Source: Sceloporus undulatus
Taxonomy: Eukaryota > Chordata > Lepidosauria > Squamata > Phrynosomatidae
Assembly: GCF_019175285.1 (NCBI RefSeq)
Contig: NC_056527.1
Coordinates: forward strand, 105,759,823-105,823,822
Direction: 5' to 3'
DNA length: 64,000 nt
The notes under the pieces are model-generated. The model was given only the letters and a program-made list of their open reading frames with translations. It ran no database searches and was not told the origin of the DNA. Made by a program: the position numbers and the translations under genes. Shown here piece by piece: positions 1 through 11,028 of the stretch. Positions within the stretch are counted from its first letter, which is position 1; each line of letters starts with the position of its first letter.

Positions 1-70
1 GCCTAAAAGGAATGTAAGAACAGTGAGGTTTTAAATATTTTGCATTCCTGTGCTGCATAGGTGACAGTAA

Positions 71-350
71 CATACTATCCAACAGTTCACAGATGGAAAC
101 AGGGACATGTATGGCCAAGAAACAACAGAGGTTGAGGAAGACAGCAAAAGTTATTAAGGAGGAAAGAACACATCAGCTAGGAAAAGTTACAGCAGTTGCT
201 TTTGTCAGAGCCTGTTGTGAAGGGTGAGACTCTGCCGCTGGTTCTTTTCTCTCCCCCCCCCCCCCCCCCCCAAGTTAATGGAGTTAAGGGATCTACTTTT
301 GTATTTTGAGCTCAATTTGCAGCAATTGAAATAAGTTGTGAACTAAGGTA
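71..350 (+). repeat. Non-autonomous repeat, family A, copy 1 (partial)
   Basis: This stretch begins with CATACTATCCAAC, followed by TTCACAGATG and TGGCCAAG. It shares its order of blocks with copies near 5168, 16747 (opposite strand), 59022 and 60430: the CAGATGAAAA block, the GCTTTTG(C/T)C block, and the TTTGCAGCAATTGAA block. A poly-C run (about 252-271) lies inside. The 3' end seen in other copies is missing. I do not know a name for the family; the ends look like terminal inverted repeats of a DNA transposon. Confidence 0.5.
252..271. repeat. Poly-C homopolymer
   Basis: Uninterrupted run of about twenty C residues inside family A copy 1. Its length is likely to vary and to be prone to sequencing error. 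Confidence 0.8.
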
Positions 351-752
351 AAAGCGTGTTTTGTTTTGTTTTGTTTTGTTTTTTGCAATATAAGCCTAAA
401 TTCTGTTGCTAGTTTCAAGCAGAACTAAATAAATGCAACTTACCAATGTGTCAAGTCATCCCTGAACAATTGATTAAATGGGTCCACTCTATTTTGGATG
501 CACTGATTGAATTCAAGCCACGGTTGCTATGCTGGATCAGAGTTGTGGTCCAACAGATAAACTTTTCTAGGTTGTGCCACAAGTGCAGTGGAGGATGTTG
601 TTCTTTCACAGGGATGCCAGGCTGATAAATGCAGAGGCCTCTTGTACTCTTAACGATTATTTAGAAAAGGGACTTTCAACATGCAACCAAGTAACAAGCA
701 ACAGTATCAAGTAACAAGCAACAGCAACTGAAATGCCCTCTTCTGCACAACC

Positions 753-1439
753 ATAGAATCATAGAGTTGGAAGAGACCACAAGGGCCATCCAGTCCAACC
801 CCCTGCCATGCAGGAAATCCAAATCAAAGCATCCCCAACAGATGGCCATCAGGCCTCCGTTTGAAGACCTCCAAGGAGGGAGACTCCACTACACTTCGAA
901 GGAGTGTGTTCCACTGTCAAACAGCCCTTACTGTCAGGAGGTTCCTCCTAATGTTGAGGTGGAATCTCTTTTCCTGGAGCTTGCATCCATTGCTCCGGGT
1001 CCTAGTCTCTGGAGCAGCAGAAAACAAGCTAGCTCCCTCCTCAATATGACACCCCTTCAAATATTGAAACAGGGATATCATATCACCTCTTAACCTTCTC
1101 TTCTCCAGGCTAAACATCCCCAGCTCCCTAAGTCGTTCCTCATAGGACATGGTTTCCAGACCCTTCACCATTTTAGTCGCTCTCCTTTGGACACGCTCCA
1201 GTTTCTCAATGTCCTTTTTGAATTGTGGTGCCCAGAACTGGACACAATATTCCAAGTGGGGCCTGACCAAGGCAGAATAGAGTGACACTATTACTTCCCT
1301 TGATCTAGACATTATACTTCTATTGATGCAGCCCAAAATCGCATTGGCCTTGTTAGCTACCGCATCGCACTGTTGACTCATGTTCAACTTATGGTCTACT
1401 TGGTCTCCTAGATCCCTTTCACATGTAGTCTTGTTCAGC
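753..1439 (-). mobile_element. CR1 LINE, 5'-truncated
   Basis: On the - strand this reads the C-terminal part of a CR1 reverse transcriptase in one open frame of 156 codons (1387-917). It includes [29 protein letters not shown] and [19 protein letters not shown], all typical of chicken-repeat-1 elements. It ends at the CR1 3' terminus, seen on the + strand as AGAATCATAGAGTTGGAAG. The intact frame suggests a fairly young copy. The 5' end near 1439 is an ordinary truncation. Confidence 0.9.
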
Positions 1440-1861
1440 CATTAAAGGTACAGAAAGCCTCTGCAGTTTTCAACCTGGCAACCCTATCAGTGTTGAAGTG
1501 AGACATTGCCAATCCAATCTGCTTCCATCAGTGAGGAAGAGAAACCATTTTGTCTTTTCCTGCAAGTAGCAAAACATTTTGGGGGTAGCCTTGGATGTTA
1601 GTAGGCTTGCCCCAATTGTTTCCTGGGAAAATCTTTGGCCTTCAACGGCTGTGAATTTATCTCTTATTAGTGTTTTGCTTGCATAAATAAAAAAGCTGTC
1701 AAATAGATGTGTTAGTCTCCAGAGATTTCTTCTTCAAAGGAAACTAAACCTTTGTCACGCTGCCCTGAAAATGTCTCACTACTCAGGGGAAAAAAGGAGC
1801 ATGTGAAAGTAGAATTTGATGTAAACAGTTTTCTCCTTTCCCATATAAATGAATCTGTGCC

Positions 1862-2014
1862 CAAATTACAGAGCTGGAAGTGTCCACAAGGGCCATCCAG
1901 TCCACCTCTATTTTGCCAGGCAGGAATACACAGTCAAAACACTCCTGACAGATAGCCATCCAGACTCTGTTTAAAAACCTCCAAAGACAGAGATTCCACC
2001 ACACTTTGATCAAA
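1862..2014 (-). mobile_element. CR1 LINE 3' fragment, older subfamily
   Basis: This matches the CR1 3' end in order (GAGCTGGAAG, GGGCCATCCAGTCCA, AGGCAGGAATACACA, ACCTCCAAAGACAGAGA), but it is more diverged than the copy at 753. Confidence 0.65.
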
Positions 2015-2322
2015 ATCTGGTAGAAGTGACCAGTTGGGCAGCCCCATTTCAGCCCAATGCCATTGTACATCACCAGCCTTAGGTGTCCAAGAACAGCCAG
2101 AACACCTGGATTGTCTGGAAGCCATCTGGATTCCAGTGGAGCAAAGCCAGGCAGCTGAAGTAGTGAGAATACTTGGGTACCAAGACAAGTAGGAGATGCC
2201 AGGAGTTTAAGAAAGAGGAGTGTTGGGTAGCACACTATCCTGTGCCTGGCATAAGAAAGCAATGATGCTTGCCCCAATTCAGTCCACATTTTTTATAAAG
2301 AGTAGTTAGCAGAAGGAAGAAG

Positions 2323-2330
<8 letters not shown>

Positions 2331-2364
<34 letters not shown>
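2331..2364. repeat. (ATTG)n microsatellite
   Basis: About eight uninterrupted GATT units. It is followed by a TTTATATCCTGTCTTTCTCC block that is a common LINE/SINE 3'-end remnant in this window (also near 6715, 17540, 22450 and 33850). Confidence 0.8.
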
Positions 2365-2861
2365 GGGATTTATATCCTGTCTTTCTCCTAAAATGGGATT
2401 TAAGGCATCTTACAATAACTTAAAAAGATAAAACTAAAACAGCAATTGCAAAGTTAAAAAAAATAATTAAATCATATTAATATTAAAACATAAGTTTAAA
2501 AACAGTATAGCTGAAACTATTTTTAAAAAGTAAAAACAATTAAAGCATTAAAACAGCACACCATGCTACATAAGTAAAATTCACCCACCAAAAGCCTGTC
2601 TAAATAAAAATGTCTTCAGACGTTGGTGAAAAGAGAGTGAGGAGCGGGAATTCCACAGTCTGAAAACAAAGATGGGTCTAAGATGGAAGTCATGGGAAGC
2701 AGAGAAAGGCTGTGCCCAGAGCAGTATGGATAGTGAACTCTTTTTTATCACCACATGGGGACTGTGAGATAGGAGAGGCTGAGAGTGTGGAACTGGCTCA
2801 CAGTCACCCACTGAGCTTCATGACTGTAAAATTTTTCCCTCTGCCTAAACCAGCATGTTAA

Positions 2862-2999
2862 ACACTGGGATTTATAGTGCTACAAAGTATAGTGCTACTG
2901 GTGTTTCATAAAGCTACAGATTCCAGGATTCTGTAGGATGGAGGGATGGCAGTGAAAGTGATGCCAAACTGCATTTTTTCTTCAGTGTTGATGCACCCC
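2862..2999 (+). mobile_element. Palindromic MITE, right half
   Basis: Right half of the window's commonest MITE: a block like CAGGATTCTGTAGGATGG, a GGCAGTGAAAGTGATGCCAAACTGCATT arm in degraded form, and the end GTTGATGCACCCC. The left arm is absent or unrecognisable. Confidence 0.6.
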
Positions 3000-3711
3000 T
3001 GGATATTATTTCTTCAAATAAAAGTTTGATGCCAGAGATAGGAGCTGATTATCCCACTGGTTGCAGTGCAACCCTATGCCTTCCTACATACTCAGGAGTA
3101 AGCCCTATGAAAATCAGTGCAGCTTACTTTACTAGATATGCCTAGGATATAGGAGCTTATCACACAGCTTTAAAAAGTGACTTACTGCTCACATATTGAA
3201 TTCTAATTTGGGCTGCATTCTGGTCCTATTACATGGTTGTTGTCTCCAAATCTACCATCTGCGTATAGCCCGGCTGCAGCCCCTAAACTCCTAAATCCTA
3301 GCATATCTAATAAAGTAAGCCCCACTGATTTTTATAGGGCTTACTCCTGGGTCAGTGTATGTAGGATTGCATACAGTTGTATTGCAGTCAGTGGGACAAT
3401 CAGTCGTAATGACTGAAGTTCTGTAGATTTCAGTCTACTAATCATCCTAAAGTAATCCCAGGTTCCATGTATATGGATATGAATGTACTTAATATATAAA
3501 AAGACAGCATTATTAACTATATCTTTTTCTCATGAATTTACTGGAAGTCCAAAGGATGGCTAAACTAGAAATAAATGGCCATGAACAAAATTATTTTATG
3601 ATTAAATAAAACTGAGTTACTCCTCTAAGGTTTTAGGTTTGGTTTGGTTTTGGTTTTTGCTAACAATTATCTATTTATTTACATGGTACATAATACAAAT
3701 TATATGATACA

Positions 3712-3934
3712 TACAGTGGATCCTTGTTATACGCTGGGGTTTGGTTCCAAGATCCCCCGTGTATAACAAAATCCGTGTATGCTCAAGTCCCATTAAGTAT
3801 AATGACATAGCAAAATGGTGTCCCTAATAAAAAATGGAACATCAAGGTAAATTTATACTTTTTTGGAACATTTTCAAACCATGTATGCTTAAATCTGTGT
3901 ATAAAAAATCCGTGTATAAGAAGGACCAACTGTA
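3712..3934 (+). mobile_element. Pogo/Tigger-like MITE, copy 1
   Basis: Begins TACAGTGGATCCTTGTTATA and ends GAAGGACCAACTGTA. It contains TGGGGTTTGGTTCCAAGATC and ATCCGTGTATGCTCAAGTCC, with matching inverted blocks at the far end. This resembles Tigger-type elements of the Tc1/mariner superfamily. A second copy is at 27895-28111. Confidence 0.7.
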
Positions 3935-4014
3935 ATTCATAATATACATTTTTTTTTCTCATTCCCTTTCCCTCATCCCACAAATGGCCACACAGAAACT
4001 GAGGCTTGGGCAAG

Positions 4015-4514
4015 TCATAGAATCATAGAATCACAGAATTGGAAGAAATTACAAGGGCCATCCAGTCCAACCCCCTGCCATGCAGGAATACACAATCATA
4101 GCACCCCCTAATGGCCATTCAGCCTCTATTTAAAAGCTTCCAAGGGAGTATGTTCCACTGTCAAACAGCTCTTACTGTTAGGAAGTTCCTCCTAACGTTG
4201 AGCTGGAATTTCTTTTCCTGTAGCTTGCATCCATTGTTCCATGTCCAAGTCTCTGGAGCAGCAGAAAACAAGCTTACTCCATCCTCAAATGTGACATCCC
4301 TTCAAATATTGAAATATTGCTATCGTATCACCTTTAACCTTCTCTTCTCCAGGCTAAACATACCCAGTTCCCAAGTCTCTCATCATAAGGCATGGTTTCC
4401 AGACCCTTCACCATTTTGGTCACCCTCTTCTGGACACGCTCCAGCTTCTTAACATCCTTTTTGAATTGTGGTGCCCAGAACTGGACACAGTATTCAAGGT
4501 GAGGCCTGACCAAG
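4015..4514 (-). mobile_element. CR1 LINE 3' fragment
   Basis: The CR1 3' terminus (ATAGAATCATAGAATCACAG on the + strand) is followed by the reverse-transcriptase C-terminal region, ending at GGCCTGACCAA. The frame is not open, and short stretches are missing relative to the copy at 753. Confidence 0.85.
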
Positions 4515-4531
4515 CCTCAGCCTCAGAGAGG

Positions 4532-4671
4532 GGTTGCCTTTGCCTTCCTCTGAGGATGAGAAAGTGTGACTTGCCTATGTTCACCCAGTGGGTTTCCATG
4601 GCTGTACAGGGATTTGAAGCCTGATCTCCAGAGAGTCCAATATCCAAACCACTACACCATGCTGGCTCTCA
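4532..4671 (-). mobile_element. tRNA-derived SINE, 5' part
   Basis: The reverse complement reads a tRNA-like head (AGCATGGTGTAGTGGTTTGG type A box and a GGATTTGAAGCC-like B box), then the CCACTGGGTGAAC and AAGTCACACTTTCTC blocks. It abuts the CR1 fragment on its left. It is the same family as the full copy at 61386. Confidence 0.7.
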
Positions 4672-5167
4672 GTGTAACCTGCCAGCTACAAATATTTTTA
4701 TAGATTCACAAATGTATTGGTTGCGAAGAACTTTCAAAAACCTGAAAGCACACACATTATATTCTGACCTTTGAGTTGGAAAATCAATAATTCCTCCTTC
4801 CAGTGAAGGAAACAGTTTCAGCCTTCTTTCTTCCTCCTGCATTTTTTTTCTGCCCTTGGGGCCCTGGATGTGGCTGTGGCAGGTTCCTTTGCCTTGGGCA
4901 TCAGGAGATGCATTTTCCAAAGCCACCTTGCCCTCCTTTTTGAAGAAGAGGCTCAGCCTATTGCCACACCCTCCGCTTCCAGATAAATATGTGAGATGTC
5001 CCTGACTTTAGGGAGGCTATATTTTCTAGACATACTACGGAAAAGACACCAGTAAGCCTACAACAAGAAACAGGTAAAATTCCCTCCCTGGATTTGAATG
5101 CTTTCTGTTGGTTGTGGGACATCTTCTGAAAGGGGAGTGGGGTTTACTAGATGACAGAACTATGGCA

Positions 5168-5500
5168 TGGGATACCTTCCACCATTTCACAGATGAAAAG
5201 CCAGACAAGTGTGGCCAAGCAGAGTGTGGTCAAGATGGCAAACATTGTTAATGAAAAAGAACAGAGAGGCTGGGAGAGGCTGCAGCAGCTTGCTTTTGCC
5301 TAAGCCTCCTGGGAAGGACAATTCCTCCCCCTTCTCTCCTCTCCTCTCTTATGAGTTCATGAATGCAACCTATTTTGGCTCTTTGAACTCAGTTTGCAAA
5401 AAGGGAAGTAAGCTGAGGACAAAGCAGGAAAGTGGACGGGTGATAAGAAAGAAACTGGGACATTTTAAAAGTAGTTGAAAAAGTAGAACTGCAGATGATT
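5168..5500 (+). repeat. Non-autonomous repeat, family A, copy 2
   Basis: Begins GGGATACCTTCCACCATTTC and carries TTCACAGATGAAAAGCCAG, GCTTGCTTTTGCCTAAGCC, GTTTGCAAAAAGGGAAGTAAGCTGA in diverged form, and AAACTGGGACATTTTAAAAG. These blocks are shared in the same order with copies at 16747 and 60430. The apparent 89-codon frame over it is incidental. Confidence 0.5.
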
Positions 5501-5559
5501 AACATAGGCAACTAGGTGTATGGGATGGCCAAGCGGATAGGGATCCTGTGATGGATATG

Positions 5560-6950
5560 GGATTGTAGCATGGGCAATTGTACAATACTGTAGAACACAA
5601 CAAAAGCTATTCCTGATTAAATTCTCTCTATGAAATGGTGAAAGAGCTCATTTACTTTCTTCTGCACACATTAGAAGTAGGACACCTTGGCCTTCTGAGA
5701 TGGAGCAGAACATATGAAGTGGCCTTCTACAGAGATACACATTTGTAACCTACTGTCTAGGGCAACTGGTAACTCTGATGTCAGTGGAGTAGTGAATCCA
5801 CCTAGATTTTAATCCAAATTTTAAAGGAGCCAAAATTCCTTTAAAGTTTGGACTAAAATCCAGGTGGCTATACTACTGATCCAGAGTGCTGAACCTATTG
5901 TGGAGGTTCAGGACCTCAGATAGCTCCTTTGAATTATAGACTACAGCTCAGAGCAGATCACTTCCCTGACCCTTGCTGGTAATTGTCTACAAACTGGCAT
6001 GTTAGCATCTTTTCAGGGCTTTGGAAGGAGTCCTTTCCAGATTCTTTCCAGAGGGTGGGAAACCTCTGCATACTGTGTCCTCCAGTTAACTGTAATAGAC
6101 CCCAGAGAGGGAAGCTGTCTTGAGAGCTCCATGTGTCTCTGGAGTCACCATGGTTCTGTGGCAGAACACCTTCTTGCATAAACAGCAAGTGCTGTACCAC
6201 TGAGTGATGGGGCCTGCTACACAGATATGGGAGCTCAAGATACCTTGGACCTGGTTGTGGAGTCTAGTGCAATCAGTTTTAGGTATGGCAGGAAGTAGAT
6301 GTCAGCTCCTTTCAGGGTTTTAAACTTTTTCTACAGGAAAACTGCTGTATTATTGGGTCCAGACTATCTGAAAGATCATAGCTCTCTGTACAAGTCTATA
6401 TGAGTTTGAAGATCTTTTTTTGTTGTTGTTGGGGGGGGTCTTTCATAGGTAGCTCTGAGGAGGATTCAGGAGAGACCCTTCTTGATGACTGCTTCCAAGG
6501 AAGGCTCAATCTGCTGCCCCTCCCTTTTTTTTGTGAACTAGCAAAGGTCTTCTCCTTTAAATAGACCTTCAGCTTTTAGATACAGGTAGTACAACAAGTG
6601 TGGTGGTCCTTAATGTCTAAGAGGTTTTAATGTGTTTTCAACTGTTCTGAGTTTTTGTTAATGCTTTTTAATTTTTGTATTCAGATTGTTTTTGCTATTT
6701 TCTTTTAATTGTACATTGTAAGCCACTTTGGGTCCCATGTGGGAGAAAAGCAGGATATAAATTAAGCGACTAAATATACTCTTAAGACATGTGACAAGTT
6801 TCTGCAGGTAAAACGTTTCTTGTCACTACATCTGCAGGTCAAAAGAAGCTTTACTCCATAAATTTCTATCTAAGGGTCGAGGCATTACTAGGGGAAATAA
6901 CAGTAAACATAGTTTCTTTGGGAGATCTGCCAAACAAGATTACAGTCTCT
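5560..6950. other. Intergenic DNA, nothing clear
   Basis: No coding exon recognised. Near 5805-5870 a short inverted pair (TTTAATCCAAATTTTAAAGG against CCTTTAAAGTTTGGACTAAA) makes a small hairpin. Near 6715-6780 the block TTGTAAGCCACTTTGGGTCC is a LINE/SINE 3'-end remnant on the + strand. Confidence 0.5.
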
Positions 6951-7031
6951 GTGTCGATGTGCTTTCAAGTCGCCTGTTGACTTATGGTGCCCCCATGAAT
7001 TTCATAGGTTTTTTAAAGGCAAGAAATATTC

Positions 7032-7252
7032 AAGCTGTGGCAGCACCGCAGAAATAATCCAGATGACCCCACTTTAGCTGCCATGGCTCAGTGCTGTGGA
7101 ATTCCAGGAACTGTCATTTTAGTAGATATTTAGCCTTCTTTGTCAGAAAGCAGTGCCACAATAAACTACAATTCCCAGAATCCCATAACATTGAGACATG
7201 GCAATTAAAGTGGTGTCAACTTGGATTATTTCTGCAGTATTGATGCACCCCC
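7032..7252 (+). mobile_element. Palindromic MITE inserted into SINE/LINE-tail DNA
   Basis: Both arms are visible: GCAGAAATAATCCAGATGAC and its inverse TTGGATTATTTCTGC, and CTGCCATGGCTCAGTG against CATTGAGACATGGCA. The ends are diverged. It separates a tail-like block (6952-7030, AAGTCGCCTGTTGACTTATG, - strand) from SINE-like + strand sequence (7262-7390, GCCCCATGATAGGGTTGCC), so it appears to have landed in older repeats. Confidence 0.7.
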
Positions 7253-7261
7253 CAGAGCTGG

Positions 7262-7390
7262 TTTGCTATGAATCAAACCCTGTGGGCCTCAGAGAAAGGC
7301 AAAAACCCACTGAATAAATCTTGACAAGAAAGCCCCATGATAGGGTTGCCTTCGGATCACCATAAACTGGAAATGATTGGAAGCAGACAA
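7262..7390 (+). mobile_element. SINE 3' part
   Basis: Shares CAAGAAAGCCCCATGATAGG and a TAAACTGGAAATGATTGGAAG tail with the SINE family at 61386 and 50483. Confidence 0.55.
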
Positions 7391-7877
7391 CTACAAGCCC
7401 AGAATTCACTAATTTCACAGACTAATACAGAGCAGAAATAAAGAAAAAATAAAGCCATTACATTGCTCATATTAGCAAAGCTGATTTTAGTTGTAGGCAT
7501 TTGTTTGCTGGGTTTCCTTTTTAGAAATTATCATGAAAAATGTTTGACTACTCAGTCTTGACAATTCATGCTGCTTTTTATCTTTATATAGTCCCCTAGA
7601 TCATTAGTCACTCATTAAAAGAGTCAATAGAAGCCCAACTAGGCAGCGTGATTCAGTGGTTGAAGAGCTCATCAGAGAAGTTTCATATCACTAAGTGGTA
7701 GAAGGCCATCTTTCTTCCTCTTAGGATCTAACTTCTCCATGCTCAAAATAGAAGACAGTGGTGATATACATGGGCTAGAGTTAGGGTGAGCCCTCTTTTT
7801 CATTCACTTGAAGAAGTATGTTTAATAGCCTTTCTGAAAGGAAGTAGGGGGGATCTGCTTTGAGCACTGCCCTTCCT

Positions 7878-8101
7878 GGGCTGCTGCCACACTACAGAAT
7901 TAAAGAAGTTTGACACTGCTTTAACTGCCATGGCTCCATCCTATGGAATCCTGGGATTTGTAGTCTGATGTGGCACCAGAGCTTTCTGACAGAGAAGGCT
8001 AAATAGCTCACAAAACTACAAATCCCAGGTTTCCATAGCATTGAGCCATGGTGGTTAAAGCGGTGTCAAAATGTATTAATTCTGCAGGGTAGATGCACCC
8101 C
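7878..8101 (+). mobile_element. Palindromic MITE, full length
   Basis: Begins GGGCTGCTGCCACACTACAG and ends CTGCAGGGTAGATGCACCCC. Internal arms pair TTTAACTGCCATGGCTCCAT with ATTGAGCCATGGTGGTTAAA, and CTGGGATTTGTAGT with ACTACAAATCCCAG. It is about 224 bp long with no coding capacity. Confidence 0.8.
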
Positions 8102-8260
8102 TGGATGGTTTAACTTGGTGTTCTTTAAAGCATACAAAAACAGCAGATAGTTCTGCTGGTCCAATGGAGTGAGGGGGGAAGTATGAGAAAAAGAGAAACA
8201 TTTCACTCTGCAAAAATTCACAATAGCATTGATACCTGTGCTAGAACTAACTAAAATGCC

Positions 8261-8441
8261 AGAATCATAGAATCATAGAGTTGGAAGAGACCCCTAGGGC
8301 CATCCAGTCCAACCCCCTGCCATGCAGGAAATCTAAATCAAAGCATCCCCATTGACAGATGTCCATCCAGCCTCTGTTTGAAGACCTCTAAGGAAGGAGA
8401 CCCCACTACACTCCGAGGGAATTTGTTCCACTGTCAAACAG
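8261..8441 (-). mobile_element. CR1 LINE 3' fragment
   Basis: Short copy of the CR1 3' end starting at the duplicated AGAATCATAG block on the + strand and cut off after CACTGTCAAACAG. It is very close in sequence to the copy at 753-930, so probably the same subfamily. Confidence 0.85.
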
Positions 8442-8666
8442 TAACAGAAAGTGATCTGATTTACAGTATGTTATAGCGCAATTGTCCCCCTCTAGATTTG
8501 CTGTTGCTCTCTAGATTTCTTCGACTGCAGGTCCCATTACAGCCAGACAGCATGGCTAAAGGCCAGTTATGTTAGCTGGGGATGATGGAAGACTAATACA
8601 CACCTGAAGGGAGAGGAGGCAGAGAAGATTGTCAAAAGAGCCTTTTTTAAAACAAAGTTACAGATA

Positions 8667-9001
8667 GAGTGTCCCTTATCCAAAATGCTTGGGACCAAAA
8701 GTGTTTGGATTTTAGATTTATTTATTTATGTATTTATTCATTTGGCTTTGGAATATTTCAGTATACATAATGAGACATCTTACAGAGGGGACCCAAGTCT
8801 AAACATGAAATTCATTTGTGTTTTGTATACAGCTTATATACATAATCTGGAGATAATTTATGCATAATATTTTTTAACAATTTTGTTCATGAAAAAAACA
8901 CTGAATCATCAGAAAGAAAAGGTGTCACTATCTTAGCCACCCATAAAAAAAAGTTTTGGATTTTGGATTTTGGAATTTTAGATCAGGGAGATTCAGCCTG
9001 T
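8667..9001 (+). mobile_element. Tc1/mariner-like (pogo type) non-autonomous element
   Basis: Starts GAGTGTCCCTTATCCAAAAT and ends AGGGAGATTCAGCCTGTC. It has GGATTTTAG/GGATTTTGG motifs near both ends and an AT-rich interior (CATCAGAAAGAAAAGGTGTC). This is a common amniote pogo-like design. A partial copy with the same interior lies at 9841-9985, and a left-end stub near 25921. Confidence 0.65.
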
Positions 9002-9588
9002 CCTGCCAGTTTAAAAAGCATATTTTCAAGGCATGAGCTTGTTAGGAAAAACTAACTGGTTGCTTAGCTTCAGCCAGGTCTAGCATTGATATCTCTTTTT
9101 AGTAGCAGTGGAATCTGGAACATGTGAGAAGGACACTGTGTGTTCCCCTCTACACCTAATAAGTGTGTTCTGTCCATCATCACAGCTTCTAAATCTCATT
9201 TCCATGTAGAACTGACCTCTATGCCCTCTCCTCTCACAAATCAGTTAATGACCATGATAGAGCAACACCATAGCTCCTCTGCAAAAAGCCATGCAAACTA
9301 TGAGACAGTGAAAGCAAGCAAGTGTGTCTTCTCTTCACATTTGCTTTTCACAGTTTGAAATCCTGGATGGAAGGAGAGTGCACCTTCTAAGACTGGATCC
9401 TCTCCATAGAATAAAATAAAGAAAATAAACTTGGAGAGGTGTGAGTTCTGTTGTATAGAACTACAATTTCTGTGTTCTTTCAAGTGCTTTAAGAAATCAG
9501 TAGATTTCACTCCAACTCCCATCTACCACTTTCTTTCACTCCAACTCCCATCTACCTCATTCTGCATGACCAGTAGATAGGGATTTTG
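9002..9588. other. Intergenic DNA, nothing recognised
   Basis: No exon-like signal or familiar repeat. A direct repeat of TTTCACTCCAACTCCCATCTACC (in two parts, about 9505-9526 and 9535-9556) is the only visible structure. Confidence 0.4.
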
Positions 9589-9745
9589 GGGACAATAATG
9601 CTAGGAAATGTAGAGGGCAGTAGAAAGAGAAGGAGACCACATGCCAGATGGCTGGACTTGATCAGAGAGTCCACAGGCCTGAGCCTGTAGGACCTGAGCA
9701 GAGCAGTTGAGGACAGAAGGTCCTCGGGGCAGCTGACAACAAGTC
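9589..9745 (+). mobile_element. Non-LTR retrotransposon 3' fragment
   Basis: Resembles the reverse-transcriptase C-terminal and 3' region of the LINE also present at 44978-45128 (+) and 50436-50945 (-). Shared blocks are ACAATAATGCTAGGAAA, GGACCACATGC-like, and GACCTGAGCAGAGCAGTTGA. The clade is uncertain; RTE/Bov-B-like or L2-like are both possible. Confidence 0.55.
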
Positions 9746-9840
9746 CAGCAACCTCTGGATGGTCACAGGTTGCACAAAATGATATGGCCCACACATATGC
9801 AAAAATGACTTTCATGTTTAGAGTTAAGACCCTCGTCTAG

Positions 9841-9985
9841 CTTGGAGATAATTTTATACATAATAGGTTTAATAATTTTGTGCATGAAACAAAGTTTGGG
9901 TACCCTGAACCATCAGAAAGCAAAGGTGTCACTATCTCAGCCAACCATGAAAAAAGTTTTGGATTTTGGAGTCCCAAATTAAGAT
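9841..9985 (+). mobile_element. Pogo-type element, 3' fragment
   Basis: Carries CTTGGAGATAATTTTATACA, GAACCATCAGAAAGCAAAGG and TGTCACTATCTCAGCCA, matching the interior of the element at 8667-9001 in the same orientation. Confidence 0.55.
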
Positions 9986-10178
9986 AGGAATTAAGTATTT
10001 AGGGCTTATTCAAAAATGAAACAGAGGCGAGTTAAGAACCCTCTCCTTTCAGTTCTGCTTTGCTTCACATCATGCTTTTGTCAAATTAGAAACAAAGATG
10101 AGTTCTAGAGATATGATATGAGGAACTGATTATTATTAATGAGACAATTGGTCAGCTCTTTCCATTTTCCTTCTATAG

Positions 10179-10329
10179 GTTGTTTTGAAGTTGCAAGTGT
10201 CCACTGCACCAAATCTTCACTCGCTGACTCCCCACTAATACCACCTTTTCCTGAACAACACACAGGCTGGGCCACCAATCCCCCAAGCCCGGCCTAGCTT
10301 TGGCCGGGACAAAGGCAAATCCCTCCGAG
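10179..10329 (+). other. KCNJ14: KCNJ14 5' UTR part of the first coding exon (predicted)
   Basis: A good 3' splice site (TTTTCCTTCTATAG ending at 10178) precedes the coding exon. The exon probably begins here, joined to a non-coding upstream exon that I cannot place. The boundary is inferred from the site alone. Confidence 0.45.
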
Positions 10330-11028
10330 ATGGGGGTGGCCAAAGCCATCCGCCGTCTCAGTGGGGGTGGCGGGGTGGGAGAGCTCCAAGAAGAGGAATC
10401 AGTGGAGTCCCCCACCACCTGCCATAATGGCAGACCTGCTCTGGCCCACCAGCGCAGTCGCTTCGTCAAGAAAGATGGCCACTGCAATGTGGAGTTTGTC
10501 AACCTGAATGAGAACGGCCTGCGGTACATCACTGATCTCTTCACCACATGTGTGGACATCCGCTGGCGCTGGATGATGGTCATCTTCTGTCTCTCATTTG
10601 TCTTGTCCTGGCTTCTCTTTGGTTTCACTTTCTGGCTCATTGCTGCTCTGCATGGGGACCTGGCACCCGACCAACCACCCGACTCAAAGGCTTGCTTCTC
10701 TGAGGTCACCAGCTTTACGGCCGCTTTCCTCTTCTCACTGGAAACCCAGACGTCCATTGGGTATGGCTTCCGCAGCATCACAGAAGAGTGCCCTTCTGCC
10801 GTCCTGGCTGTGGTTTTCCAGTGCATACTGGGATGCATCATTGATGCCTTCATTATTGGAGCAATCATGGCCAAGATTGCCAAGCCCAAAAAGCGCAATG
10901 AGACCCTTATCTTTAGCGATACTGCTGTGGTAGCCATGCGTGATGGGAAGCTCTGTCTCATGTGGCGTGTGGCCAACCTGCGGAAGAGCCATCTGGTGGA
11001 GGCCCATGTCCGGGCACAGCTGTTGCAG
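10330..11028 (+). CDS. KCNJ14: KCNJ14 coding exon 1 (residues 1-233)
   Basis: Holds the N-terminal domain, both membrane helices, the GYG filter and the start of the cytoplasmic domain. Ends ...AQLLQ with donor GTAAGG at 11029. Exactly 233 codons, phase 0. Confidence 0.97.

Noticed and set aside
10300-10329. Upstream extension of the KCNJ14 frame from a TTG codon
   Set aside because: TTG is not a normal vertebrate start, and the ATG at 10330 gives an N-terminus that matches human Kir2.4.
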